64,000 bases of DNA, from NCBI GenBank assembly GCA_021229015.1, contig CM037790.1, positions 52,942,771-53,006,770 on the forward strand, written 5' to 3'. This document shows, one piece after another, positions 1 to 10,455 of the stretch. The stretch's first letter is position 1. The number at the start of each line of letters is the position of its first letter. Below the pieces are notes generated by a model. It was not told the origin of the DNA. It was given only the letters and a program-made list of their open reading frames with translations, and did no database searches. The translations under genes were made by a program, and so were the position numbers. The stretch comes from Solen grandis. Its lineage: Eukaryota; Mollusca; Bivalvia; Adapedonta; Solenidae.

Positions 1-226
1 TATAACGTTACAAGTTAAATGGCCATTTAATGACAAAAACTTCAGAAATATAGAAAGAAATGTAAACATAATAAAATGTTTTTAAAAAAAAAGTAAGACA
101 TTCAGTATGAAAGGGCTAAATTAAGAGAAATAAAAAAAAAATAGATAAAATAAATCTGGTGTGATCAGTGTTGGGAGATGCTGAGAAAATATTTCATATA
201 TCCAAATAACCGAGTTATCCCTCTTA
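1..226. other. 3' flank of the minus-strand retroelement
   Basis: AT-rich sequence with short A runs just past the stop codon of the ORF2 remnant at 227-229. It is probably the 3' UTR or tail of that element. No coding potential or clear target-site duplication is visible. Confidence 0.4.
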
Positions 227-547
227 TCAGATTTTAAAACGCTTAGAAGATTTGATATACCCGTGAACTGCTTTAACTATCGCAATATTTGCATTATAAC
301 TTAAATTTTCGTCACAAAATAACAGAATATTTGTGTCAAGATTAGGAACAAAGGAGAGACGTTCGAAAAGAACTAATCTTTGTTGATCATATTTACGGCA
401 TTGAAAAAAATAATGATCTACAGTTTCATTAACTCCACAAGTACATAAAGGAGATTCTAAAACATTTTTTAAGTAAAGTGGATGATTAAGAGAGCTACAA
501 TTTGTACGTAACCTTGTATGAATTATTTGAGAACCCCGCTCCCCATA
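227..547 (-). pseudogene. ORF2 C-terminal zinc-knuckle tail, separated by a stop codon
   Basis: Directly after the stop ending the RT reading frame, the same frame continues for about 105 codons to TGA at 227-229. It contains a C-x-C-G...H...C cluster (CTCGVNETVDHYFFQC) and ends in SSKRFKI. The plus-strand element has the matching tail (CSYCN...EHFFFRC, ending NTKRFREY) joined without a stop. The TAA near 545 is thus a nonsense mutation within ORF2. The knuckle is a usual nucleic-acid-binding tail of this retroelement type. Confidence 0.75.
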
Positions 548-2464
548 TTAAAAATAACTAGGAGGTTTTATACAATTCACATTTAACAATCTTTTAAAAA
601 CAGATAAAGATCTAGCATTTCTTGTTTCGACAGGGAGATCGTTCCAAGCCCTTAAAACAGATGGCAAGAATGAATAATAGTACGAATTAGTGTTACAATT
701 AATACATTGAAAGTCATCTGCATTTCTGAGATTATAACTTGACATATTACCAACACGTTCAGGTATTAGCTCACTTAAAAAAACAGGAGTAAGTCCATGC
801 ACCATTTTATAGAAAAGTATAAGTTTATGTTTATTTCTTCTTGTTTGTAAAGATTCCCAACGTGTTTCAACTGATAAGTTTTCTAAAGATACTAATTTTG
901 TAGTTCCAGTAACAATTCTGGCTGCTTCATATTGTATTTTATCAAGCTCATCTTTTTCATATGCTGGACAATTATCAAAAATAATATCTCCGTATTCTAG
1001 AAGAGGTCTAATGAAAGAAAAATAAATTGTTTCAAGAGTTGAACGATCCAATTGGTACTTTAATGATTTAAGGACATTAATACGTTTCCAAGCTTTAAGT
1101 TTTATTATATCAATGTGATTATGCCATGAAAGATCATTTGTCAGAACCAAACCTAAGTGTTTATGACTGTTAACTTCAGTTATAGGATGACCATTCATAA
1201 CTAGAGGAGGATGATTAATTGGTTTTTTCTTACGAGAGAATAACATTGACTCAGTCTTTCTAGGGTTAAATGTAACAAGCCATTTTTCAGACCATTTGGA
1301 AATCTTTTCTAAATCATTGTTTAAAATCATCGAAGCATTAAGCGGATTTTCAACCAATATATATAATGCAATATCATCAGCAAAAAGTCTAATGTTTGAT
1401 TGAATGTCATCAACAATATCATTAATATAGATCAAAAATAATAAAGGTCCTAATATTGAGCCTTGAGGAACACCTGCTTGTATATAAAGAGGATTAGATT
1501 TGACTCCTGGAAGGACAACACACTGTCTACGATTAGATAAATAATTTTCAAACCAACAAAGCAAATCACCTGTAATACCAGCAGCCTTAAGTTTAATTAA
1601 TAAACCCCTATGCCAAACTCTATCAAAAGCTTTGCTGATATCACAAAAAGTTGCTCTTACTTCTTTACCTGAATCAACCGCCTTATTTATATAATGATAA
1701 AGGTAGGCTAGTTGATTAATAGTTGAGTCACATGGTGTAAAACCTGACTGAAATGACGTTATTAAATTAGAACTGAGACAAAAATTATAAACATGTTTAA
1801 AAATGCATTTTTCAAACACCTTTTCAATCGTGCAGAGTAGAGATACAGGTCGATAATTAGAAACAAGTGATTTATCTCCAGATTTAAATATTGTACAAAC
1901 ATTTGCTTCTTTCCAGCTAGAAGGCACTTCACAACAGTTTAACGATTTATTAAAAAGTTTACATAATGGTTCAGACAATTCGTTTGCAAGTTCAACGAGT
2001 ACATAATTACTTATTAGATCTGGACCCATCGCCTTGTGTCGTTTTAAAGTTTTTAATACATCATTAACTTCAATAGGTGCCAAAATTATTGAACTAAGTA
2101 CATTATCAGGTTCATCTAATACAGGTAAAGTCGTCAAGGAATCATCAATAATAGTTTGTTGTTGGAAATACTTATTAAATAAATTGGCTTTATCAATATT
2201 ATCTGTCACCCAAAGACCATTGTGCTGAAGAGGAGGTATATCATCAGATTGGTTGCTATTAATAAAATGTTTCAAAGAAGACCACCAACTTTTAGAAGAC
2301 TTACAAGTAGATTTTAGTTGATTTGAAAACTTAATCATATACTCAGATTTACTCATCCTTATCTGCGCGATTACGTCATTTCTTAGTTTACGAAACGCTT
2401 CCCAATGGTTTAATAACATACTATTTTTGGCTTTACGATATGCTCTTTTACGTTTTCTTATCAA
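548..2464 (-). CDS. Reverse transcriptase part of non-LTR ORF2
   Basis: A 638-codon frame with the core blocks of a non-LTR reverse transcriptase. YRPVSLL is in the fingers, FCDISKAFDRVWH holds the first catalytic Asp, AGVPQGSILGPLLF is the block-4 loop, and FADDIALY is the catalytic Asp pair. A thumb region follows with RPLLEYGDIIFDNC. The same frame is open upstream to about 2550, through HPWITSKIKLLIRKRKRAYRK, so the listed Met start is not a real start. The protein would reverse-transcribe element RNA at a nicked target. Catalytic residues look intact, but the ORF is cut from its endonuclease and lacks its knuckle tail. Confidence 0.9.
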   Translation of the reverse strand: MIRKRKRAYRKAKNSMLLNHWEAFRKLRNDVIAQIRMSKSEYMIKFSNQLKSTCKSSKSWWSSLKHFINSNQSDDIPPLQHNGLWVTDNIDKANLFNKYFQQQTIIDDSLTTLPVLDEPDNVLSSIILAPIEVNDVLKTLKRHKAMGPDLISNYVLVELANELSEPLCKLFNKSLNCCEVPSSWKEANVCTIFKSGDKSLVSNYRPVSLLCTIEKVFEKCIFKHVYNFCLSSNLITSFQSGFTPCDSTINQLAYLYHYINKAVDSGKEVRATFCDISKAFDRVWHRGLLIKLKAAGITGDLLCWFENYLSNRRQCVVLPGVKSNPLYIQAGVPQGSILGPLLFLIYINDIVDDIQSNIRLFADDIALYILVENPLNASMILNNDLEKISKWSEKWLVTFNPRKTESMLFSRKKKPINHPPLVMNGHPITEVNSHKHLGLVLTNDLSWHNHIDIIKLKAWKRINVLKSLKYQLDRSTLETIYFSFIRPLLEYGDIIFDNCPAYEKDELDKIQYEAARIVTGTTKLVSLENLSVETRWESLQTRRNKHKLILFYKMVHGLTPVFLSELIPERVGNMSSYNLRNADDFQCINCNTNSYYYSFLPSVLRAWNDLPVETRNARSLSVFKRLLNVNCIKPPSYF

Positions 2465-2583
2465 TAACTTAATTTTGCTTGTAATCCAAGGATGTGAGTT
2501 CGGACTTATTTTAACAAATTTATTAGGTATACATTCTTTAGTAATATGAAGAATATGATCTGTAATATTATTTTAATTTATAA

Positions 2584-3738
2584 TTACTTTTTTTCCAAAC
2601 ATGACGCATAAACGAATTTTTTAGAGGTTTTTTTAAAATTTAGGACACAATAAACTGGACAATGATATCTTACTGATTGTTCAAGAAATGGATCCCCAAC
2701 ACCGCTAAGTAAAACGTATTCGGGTTTCTTTACCATGATGATATCAATAATGCTAGAAGATCCCTCAGAATAATGAGTAGGTTCTTGAATACATTGAAAC
2801 AAGGAGTTTTGTGTACAAATGGAATCAATTTTGTTCTTAGACGTAGGTGCATTCATATTAAGGTTAAAATCTCCGGTTATAATAACATTGTCTATATTAG
2901 TGTCACATGCTAAACTTAAAGAATCTTCGATTAATGAATGATAAAAAGCATTAGTATTAGGGGGTCTATAATAGAGTCCAAAAAGAATATTTTTACTTAT
3001 AAGTTGAATTTCAATCCATATACACTCGATACCAACTGTTTCTAGATCAAATCTACGTTTATAATTTATATCAGATTTCACATAAATAAGTACCCCACCA
3101 TAATTATCATTAGGTCGATCTTTTCTTTCAGGCAGAGAATATGACGGAATTAGTAGTTTCTCATTAGCAAAATTTGTTCCAAGCCAAGTTTCTGAAAAGG
3201 CTAATATATCAAAATCTTGGAGTTCAGTAGCTAACAAATCAAGCTTTGGATATATACTCTGAATATTGTAATGCACAAAAGAAAAGTATTTAGACATGTC
3301 AAAGGAAATATTGCTCAACATTGAAAACTCACTACTTAATGAAGGACCAGGGTTCGGCTGAATATCTCCAGATTGTAATAACAAAATAGCTACTAAACAA
3401 AATATGGTAACCAGACATTGACATGATATCACTTTAGAAACTAGTTTCACGTCATTTTGAAATGACAAACTTACAGATAACCTTCTGTGAGTATAATGGC
3501 AGTTAACGAATTTTTCATATATCATTAAATGTTCCTTGTTGTACGCTAGTATAGCATAACTATTCAGAGCGTTATAATACACAGATAAAATGAAGCTAAT
3601 CGTGATTAAAAGAGGGAAATTACTACTAACAAAGCACATCCTAAGGCGGCCATCCAATCTACACAGTTTACATTTCATGTTACCGCAAATATGCGACAAA
3701 GATATAACCAAGAGGCCAGCCTTAGAGTTCTGACACAT
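2584..3738 (-). CDS. N-terminal ORF2: 2A-like leader plus AP endonuclease
   Basis: A 384-codon frame. Residues about 25-122 contain two hydrophobic stretches, the second (LVTIFCLVAILLL) running straight into SGDIQPNPGP, a 2A-like motif. The endonuclease follows: VHYNIQSIYPKLD, DILAFSETWLG (catalytic Glu), GGVLIYV, YYRPPNT and ITGDFNLN (Asp/Asn pair). The final SDH motif of active enzymes reads RYH here, so nicking activity is doubtful. The frame stops at 2584, and the stretch to the RT frame carries further stops. I infer a deletion plus nonsense mutations between the two domains. Confidence 0.85.
   Translation of the reverse strand: MCQNSKAGLLVISLSHICGNMKCKLCRLDGRLRMCFVSSNFPLLITISFILSVYYNALNSYAILAYNKEHLMIYEKFVNCHYTHRRLSVSLSFQNDVKLVSKVISCQCLVTIFCLVAILLLQSGDIQPNPGPSLSSEFSMLSNISFDMSKYFSFVHYNIQSIYPKLDLLATELQDFDILAFSETWLGTNFANEKLLIPSYSLPERKDRPNDNYGGVLIYVKSDINYKRRFDLETVGIECIWIEIQLISKNILFGLYYRPPNTNAFYHSLIEDSLSLACDTNIDNVIITGDFNLNMNAPTSKNKIDSICTQNSLFQCIQEPTHYSEGSSSIIDIIMVKKPEYVLLSGVGDPFLEQSVRYHCPVYCVLNFKKTSKKFVYASCLEKK
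3343..3369 (-). other. 2A-like motif GDIQPNPGP at ORF2 N-terminus
   Basis: The residues match the 2A consensus D-(V/I)-E-x-N-P-G-P except Gln for Glu. NPG|P, the site of ribosome skipping, is intact. The hydrophobic run directly before it fits the signal-type 2A leaders described in non-LTR elements. Confidence 0.7.
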
Positions 3739-4079
3739 ATATTGACAGTAGTTACTAACACAACTATGATTCCCAACATCCCCAACACAATATCACCAGA
3801 AAAGAAAATGCAACTGAAGAATAAGGCATGAACTGAAATAACAAAAAAGAAAGTAACCATTTAAACTAGATTTAAGAAAGCATATAATCGAGGGAGCATT
3901 AAAGTTTGCAAAAAATTGAACAATATTACTAGTATACAAGTAAATTGAAATCATATAAAGAATATACCGACACAAATATAGAGGTATGTTACATAATACT
4001 ATGCAATACATAACAAATTTCACAAACAATCATATACATGTATACACAATATAAGACCGAATGAATACTTATATTTCAT

Positions 4080-5450
4080 TCATGTAAGTGCTGAATCACA
4101 ACAACAACAACAACAACAACAAAAAATATAATAATAAGGTCCACTAACTGACAGACTGATAATCAGATTGACGGACAAACAAGTAAGTGATACCCGTCGC
4201 GTGATGACTTCAGCAAGATAATCATAGATATGTATATTTGACCTTGGGAATAGTTATATTTCATCTATGAGTTATAGTATCAACCAAAACGCTATAATAC
4301 AGCAAAATATATTATGTGGTCAACTAACTGACGAACTGACAGACAGACTGACGGACAAGCGATAAACAGGTGATCCCCGTCTATCACATTTGTTAACAAC
4401 TTGTCTAGTTATATTTAATGAAAATAAAATTTGAGGAAATACTTATGTTTCATTAATGAGTTTTGGAATACATCAAACACCTATAACACATCAGAGAATA
4501 TAATGTGGTCCACTGAATGACTGACCGATAGACAGACTGACGGACAAACGACAAACAGGTAATCCCCGTGCATCACATTTGTTTATATCAGCAACTTGTA
4601 TAGTTATATTTATAGAACATAACATCCGTGTACACACACTTACAAGTTACTGTATATGTTTGGTATTTTACTTATAATTTGTAGAAATATTACAATCATA
4701 GATATGTTTAATAGTACAATGCATGACCAAAGGAAAACATAAAATTCTTACATGTATAATCTAAATCACACTTAAAAAATATAATGTGGTCGATTGACTG
4801 ACGTTTGAAGGACAGACTGACGGACAAACGACAATTAGGTGGTCCCCGTCACGCATGGTATTATTACTTGTAAATTTCAGCAATAAATACAATCAAACAT
4901 ATACAAAATGATTGTATGAACAACGTATAACTTAATGGATACTTATATATCCTTCATGAGTTGTGAAATACACAAAAAAATCTATAATACAATAGAAAAT
5001 ACAATGTGGTCCACTGACTGACAGACAGATTGACGGCCAAACGACAAACAGGTGATCTCTGAAGGAATACTTATATTTAATTCATAGGTTGTGGTATACA
5101 ACCATAAGGCATATCACAACATAATATATAATGTGGTCCACTGACTGAGGGACTGATAGACAGACTGACGGACAAACGACAAGTACATGTATGGGATCCC
5201 CATCAAGTTTAGTATTTTTACTTATAATTTACAGCAATTACATAAATATGTATATATGGCCGAGGGAATACTTATGTGTATTATATATGACCTTGGGAAT
5301 ACTTATATTTCATCCATGAGTTATGGAATCAACAAAAAAAGCTATAACACAACAAAATATAATATGTGATCCACTGACTGACAAACTGACAGACAGACTG
5401 ACGGACAAACAACAAGTATGTGCTCCCCGTTACGTCTGGTATTTTACAAG
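4080..5450. repeat. Seven-copy degenerate tandem array
   Basis: A motif of the form gtggtccactgactgacag, followed by gactgacggacaaacgac and a ggtgatccccgtc end, recurs at about 4138, 4315, 4506, 4787, 5006, 5131 and 5367. Between motifs lie related AT-rich parts (cttatatttcattcatgag). Spacing varies from 125 to 281 bp. A short ACA run (4098-4122) sits at the left edge. The array fills the spacer between ORF1 and ORF2 of the minus-strand retroelement. Confidence 0.85.
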
Positions 5451-5527
5451 GAATACATATAGTCAATTAATGAGTTGTGGTATCCACCTATAAGCTTTAT
5501 CATAACTGAAAATGAATATAGTCTATT

Positions 5528-6015
5528 AAATCAACCGATCAAGCATTCCAACTCACTCTTATCAAGGATTCTGTGGACTTTGTTCAAACTGTCTTTGACG
5601 AGAACGGTACCGTCATGGGACCAAGCACCCTGCAGACTTCCTGACTTTACCGCACCACGGGCCACAAATAAAAGGTTATTGCGTATCTTTGTTAAGTCTT
5701 CATTGATGTATACATCCTTGTAACCCTTGGAACGAGCCTGTGATCTAACACTATAGAATTTCTGACGTGCACGATATGAAGTAAATTTCACTATAATAGC
5801 ACGCGGCTTTTTGCGGTCCAGCTTGGGACCCACCCTATGACTCCGGTCGATGTCGTCCAAAGATACATCAGCCCCAATAGCAGCAGCCATGTCGAGAATT
5901 AATTCATCTGTGGATTCATTGACTGTCTCATTGATCCCTGATACCCTTAAGCAATTTCGTCTACTGTACTGCTCGCTGGCATCAGCAGCTTTCTCCAGTT
6001 CTGAGACTCTTATTA
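5528..6015 (-). pseudogene. ORF1 C-terminal half of the non-LTR element
   Basis: The frame is open from about 6015: end of a coiled coil, then EQYSRRNCLRVSGI, the entry to an RRM-like domain, then DIDRSHRVG, IIVKFTSYRARQKFY, DVYINEDLTK and a C-terminal part ending ELECLIG. The closest visible relative is the ORF1 at 35139-35906, which shares QYSRR, DRSHRV, VYINEDLT and AWSxDG. Such ORF1 proteins bind element RNA. The N-terminal coiled coil is missing, and a SINE piece lies just beyond. Confidence 0.8.
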
Positions 6016-6027
6016 TATATTATTATA

Positions 6028-6085
6028 GTTAGAGGAAGACACCGAGAACACAAAGACGCCCGAGGAGAACCATACCGACCTACAG
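6028..6085 (-). repeat. Partial SINE, AAC-tail family
   Basis: The sequence gaggaagacaccgagaaca onward matches the tRNA-proximal half of the copies at 7886-8109 and 25921-26022. It is truncated and sits at the 5' break of the retroelement ORF1. Confidence 0.6.
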
Positions 6086-6309
6086 AAAGCCAGCTGATGA
6101 GCACCCTCACTTAAAATGAAAAAAAAAATCCGAGTTACTGTGGCCGGACACAACGACCACAAAAAGACATAGTCTTCAAATGAATTAAGTACCGGCGGTC
6201 TAATGATAAATGCAACAAAAAGCGTGATAATACAGTGAGGCAGCAGAATATTTGGCGCATATTTTTTTAAGGAAATAATGTTAAAACCGTGTTTATTTGT
6301 TTGTTTATT

Positions 6310-6600
6310 AAGTTGACAGTATTTCAGTTATTTGGAGACTGTCTACTTGGGACAGATATAGTGCTGCCACACTGCAGTATCACGATGTAGACATGTGGCA
6401 TGATACTACATCTTGAAACATTATCCTGACACCGGGCCAACCAGTCCTACAACTACTCTCATATTCTGCGCGCCAATCAAGGGAGCTATACCAGTACCAG
6501 TTACACGACATGGGTATGTAGCGACCGGGGATCGAACCAACGACCTTCCATTTCTGGAGCGGGAAAAGGGATGGACGCTATAACCATTCTGCTACCGGGA
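6310..6600 (-). repeat. tRNA-derived SINE, family A
   Basis: The minus strand begins with a tRNA-like head: a box A-like stretch, then ggttcgatcccc as box B. A body and a 3' end with aacaaac repeats follow. Body pieces recur at about 41690-42190 and 56690-56880. Transcription would be by RNA polymerase III from the internal promoter. The head is too altered to be a working tRNA. Confidence 0.65.
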
Positions 6601-6610
6601 ACAGTAAGAT

Positions 6611-7045
6611 AAGAATAATGATAATATTTATATAGAGGATAATTGCTTGTTTTGGTGTAAGATCGATTAATAATTTCATTGAGAGAACAAAAAAAGTGAT
6701 ATTTTCACGAGTGGCGAAGTCACGAATGAAAATGCATCTTTTTATGTTCACGAATGAAATTATACATAGATTCTTCCACCAAAACAAACAATTTTTCTTT
6801 TTATTTAATGCTTTAAAGGCCAGACATAAGTTGTGTTATTGACAAAATATGTCAAAATTGGCCGGATTACATCGCGTGCGTTAAGTTATTTATGACGTCA
6901 TTTCTTGCGTAAAACCCAGCACAACTGACGCTCCGATCAGTTTATAACAGGGTCGGGTTCAAATTCCTGATGATTTCACTGTTTTGAACAGATATAATCC
7001 ACTGATATTTCTAGGTAATCCATCGAAAAGCATTAATTAAAATAA
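6611..7045. other. Non-coding spacer
   Basis: It begins with ggtgtaagatcgatt and a gagtggcgaagt piece, both also present in the MITE at 47587-47754, so a decayed relative lies here. Nothing else is recognised. Confidence 0.4.
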
Positions 7046-7550
7046 AGATAATATTTATAATAATGATAATATTTATAATAATGATACTATTTATAATAAT
7101 GATAATATTTATAATAATGATAATATTTATAATAATGATTATATTTATAATAATGATACTATTTATAATAATGATACTATTTATAATAATATTTATAATA
7201 ATGATAATATTTATAATAATGATTATATTTATAATAATGATAATATTTATAATAATGATAATATTTATAATAATGATAATATTTATAATAATGATAATAT
7301 TTATAATAATGATTATATTTATAATAATGATACTATTTATAATAACGATAATATTTATAATAACGATAATATTTCTAATAATGATAATATTTATAATGAT
7401 GATTATATTTGAAATAATGATAATATTTATAATAATGATAATATTTATAATAATGATAATATTTATAGTAATGATACTATTTATAATAATGATAATTTTT
7501 ATAATAATGATAATATTTATAATAATGATTATATTTATAATAATGATAAT
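7046..7550. repeat. 18-bp AT minisatellite, about 28 copies
   Basis: The unit gataatatttataataat repeats with single-base variants. Because 18 is a multiple of 3, the plus strand stays open for 169 codons reading Ile-Met-Ile-Ile-Phe-Ile. This is a by-product of the repeat, not a gene. Confidence 0.95.
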
Positions 7551-7835
7551 AAGCAGTAGGAGTTATTGTTGAAGCAGTTGTTTGTTTCCTTCAAAAATAT
7601 TTGTATTTCTATTACAAAAAAATGAAGACAATAAAATATGCTTAAAACAAAGCAGTTAATGTATGGATTTATATTTTGACCAATGAGATTGCAGTATTTT
7701 TCAAAATGTTCGATCGGTTTAACTCGTTAAACCACTTGATTTAATGGGAAACCTTGAATATACCACCAATCTTTGTGCGCATGCGTGTAGAGATGGACTT
7801 GGATAGTAACGCCAAAAATAATTCCATACATTAAG

Positions 7836-8147
<312 letters not shown>

Positions 8148-8182
8148 TACATAGTGGTAGTATTTGAAAACAATACACTCAC

Positions 8183-8457
8183 CGTTTTCCGAGCCTGGTA
8201 TAGAGCCCTGACTGCTTCTCTTGTATAGGATATATAGACTAAAATTGATGGCGTTCCTTCCCATAAGGCTTTGACAACAGCTGTGTAGCTTCCGTTTTTG
8301 TGATCTATGACGTAACCACTGGCAGATGCCCCTAACTTGTTTTCGTAGATTCGGACTCGCAACTGGTCGCCCCCTCTCTGTAATAGCTTCCCCCAGCCGT
8401 CAAACATGGTGATTCGGATCCTGATGTCTTCGCCAACCTTGTATTCGTTTTTCCGAT
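8183..8457 (-). CDS. Internal exon of an NXPE-family protein
   Basis: The exon has an acceptor (aaaacag at 8458-8464) and a good donor (gtgagtg from 8182). It starts in phase 1 and ends in phase 0, giving 91 full codons. The product reads YKVGEDIRIRITMFDGWGK, then RGGDQLRVRI, GASASGYVIDHKNGSYTA, LWEGTPSILVYI and EAVRALYQAR. This is the Ig/filamin-like domain of neurexophilin/PC-esterase (NXPE) proteins, whose hallmarks are GGD, the G-x-V-x-D-x-x-NG-x-Y core and LWEG. Members are usually type II Golgi or secreted glycoproteins with a later esterase-like domain. That later domain should lie at lower coordinates, but none was found, so the gene is truncated, rearranged, or continues left of the window. 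Confidence 0.75.
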
Positions 8458-8462
8458 CTGTT

Positions 8463-8520
8463 TTAATAATAATAATAATAATAGCATTATCATTTTTATT
8501 ATTATTATTATTATTATTAA
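8463..8520. repeat. ATT/AAT microsatellite
   Basis: Runs of aat and att triplets in inverted arrangement directly upstream of the NXPE exon acceptor. They read as poly-Asn when translated on the minus strand. Confidence 0.9.
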
Positions 8521-8539
8521 AAAAATACAAACGACTCAA

Positions 8540-9840
8540 TCATGCCAATCAAAGCGCTGTCAAGACGGCAAACCCACGGTGATTAAAACATGTTTACGTG
8601 AATGTCTTTCAACGTTAATTTGATAATTGTTTCATTTATCCATTGACTGTATAAGTTAAGTAAAACTTTTTCAGAGGGTGCAATATGCATCGCATACACA
8701 TATCTCTTCTAATGGATCAAATAATTAAAAAGAACTGAAACCCTGTAAACAGTTTTCCAAATACAAACCCGAGACCGTTGCATAGACGAAAGCTTTCAAA
8801 ACGTTTCCATAAGTTTTTCGTTTTTTACGTGCAACGGCATGTTGAAAAACTAAATTTTGGTATCGATTTTTACGGGTGCCCGCATAACATAAACATTAAA
8901 AAAAACTCGTTTTCTCAGCCGCTTACATCTGTGAAAGATTCCGCTCCATGAAAATATATGTGTTCTAGTTGACTGTTTACATTTTAAATGATGCGCCCAC
9001 TTTTCAGATTATTGAACTGTTTTATTTGTTGTTTTTTTCATTATTATGTTGTTGTTTCTTTGTTGTTGTTTTATCCAAACAATACGCATGCCATTCTTTG
9101 TTTGAACTTATTTATTTTGCGTCGATCAGGAAATAAGTTATTACTACTAACACTAATCCCTCTCGACGGTTTCTTACTTTTCACCTTGGAAAATCCCTTC
9201 CTTAATTATATTTTTGGAGAATATTTTAATTTGGCGCCATTTTACGGTCACGTGACAATTTTCAAACGCTCATATCTCGTGAACGAATAAAGATAACCCT
9301 ATAAAAGTATACATTTTTGACATTGTGGAGACGAGACCTTTCCAATGATGTATATATCGGGCAGGAAATGTTAAATTTTAATTAAGGTTTAAAAATCGCT
9401 GTTACGTCATAACTCGGTAACGGTTGAAAATCGAATCGAGAACATAGGGTTTATTTTGAAGTATTTTGATAAATCTATCAATTGATATAAAAATTTTGAA
9501 AATCGATATCGTAAACCGTTGCCCTAGAAAGGAAAAACTGATTTAAAGCTTTTTGTTTCAACCAAGATAATACCAACATTACGAATTTAAAGCTTAAACA
9601 ATTCCGAACATTTATTTTTGACAAAATTTCATCCTTCCGGTAAACCAATTTCCCCCTTTGGGGCTTAAACCAATTAAATCTACACATAGTTACTTATAAA
9701 AGGCACTGGGCCCTTACAAGGTTGATTTCGTGTATAAACTTGACCATTCATGTCTAAATTTGTCCAGTTTTGCTCCTGTCATTCTGACTTAAACATCTCA
9801 AAATCTCAACAACAAAAAAATATGTTTCCTGTTACCATTT
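8540..9840. other. Spacer, nothing recognised
   Basis: AT-rich DNA with scattered stops in every frame. The frames at 8988-9290 and 9478-9687 have no recognisable motif and no splice context. Confidence 0.5.
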
Positions 9841-9844
9841 TTAT

Positions 9845-10090
9845 ACTTTTGGAGGAGGTGATTTGCGACATAATTTAGTTTTTAAAAGGAAAAACAATGG
9901 CTTAAAAACTGTGAAAATCTTTGTGATGGGAAGGAAAACATCAGTTGTGTTTCCAAATGACTGCATAATGATGGAAGTTGATCCGGAGACCTTTGAACCT
10001 GTGATTGACAGTAAAGGGACATTAGGAGAGCCATCATTTACATAGAAAAGTTCCATCTGCCCCACGAGGACAGAAAATATTGTCCACCAG
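9845..10090 (+). pseudogene. Unknown gene, candidate exon 1 with a stop
   Basis: The frame reads FGGGDLRHNLVFKR, KTVKIFVMGRKTSVVFPN and CIMMEVDPETFEPVIDSK, ending GEPSFT and then TAG near 10043. Beyond the stop the same frame runs TENIVHQ into a strong donor (cag|gtgagt at 10090/10091). Joined there, it is in phase with the frame at 10456. A second reading in another frame after the stop (YIEKFHLPHEDRKYCPPG) also looks protein-like, so a frameshift is an alternative. I do not recognise the family. Either reading needs one lesion, so I call it broken. Confidence 0.45.
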
Positions 10091-10122
10091 GTGAGTCAAC
10101 TTTTTTATTGCAATACCTTAGT

Positions 10123-10310
10123 ATGATGTTGTTGTTGTTGTATTGGGGTTTACCGTCGCTGCGATAGTATTTCAATCATATAGCGACGTCCAGCTGGAAG
10201 GCTTCCTCACATGAAAAATCCGAAGTCCCTACCGGGATTCGAACCCACAGCGGTGAGGGGCTGAGAGATTTTGTAGTCCACGACTGTAACCGCTCGGCCA
10301 CGGCGGCCCC
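10123..10310 (-). repeat. Fullest copy of the AAC-tail SINE family
   Basis: The minus strand starts with a complete tRNA-shaped head of serine/leucine type: GTGGCCGAGCGGTTA as box A and GGGTTCGAATCCC as box B. The common body and an AAC tail follow. It sits in the intron between the two candidate exons of the unknown plus-strand gene. Confidence 0.85.
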
Positions 10311-10455
10311 ACCTTAGTATGAATTCACAACATTGTGTGATAATAGTTTATAAATATATACTTTGCTAAACTATCAACTTGTCACAAAATATGTAAACAG
10401 ATTTAAGTGGTTATTTTAAGAAGAAAAAAATTAACATTTTTTTTCCTGTCACAGA

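Larger units (their letters stand above)
227..6015 (-). mobile_element. Non-LTR retrotransposon, CR1/Jockey-like, degenerate
   Basis: Read on the minus strand, the order is an ORF1 C-terminal part (6015-5528), a long AT-rich spacer with tandem repeats, then ORF2. ORF2 has a hydrophobic leader ending in a 2A-like motif, an AP-type endonuclease, a reverse transcriptase with a FADD centre, and a C-terminal CCHC-like knuckle. The same plan occurs in the plus-strand element near 35-39 kb. ORF1 is 5'-truncated. ORF2 is broken between endonuclease and RT and again by a stop near 547. The copy is therefore dead as it stands. The clade is inferred from RT motifs and the 2A leader. Confidence 0.85.

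Noticed and set aside
5475..5723. Plus-strand frame of 82 codons
   Set aside because: It is the antisense shadow of the minus-strand ORF1 remnant.
7063..7572. 169-codon hydrophobic frame
   Set aside because: It is the translation of an 18-bp AT minisatellite; the repeating Ile-Met-Ile-Ile-Phe-Ile is forced by the unit length.
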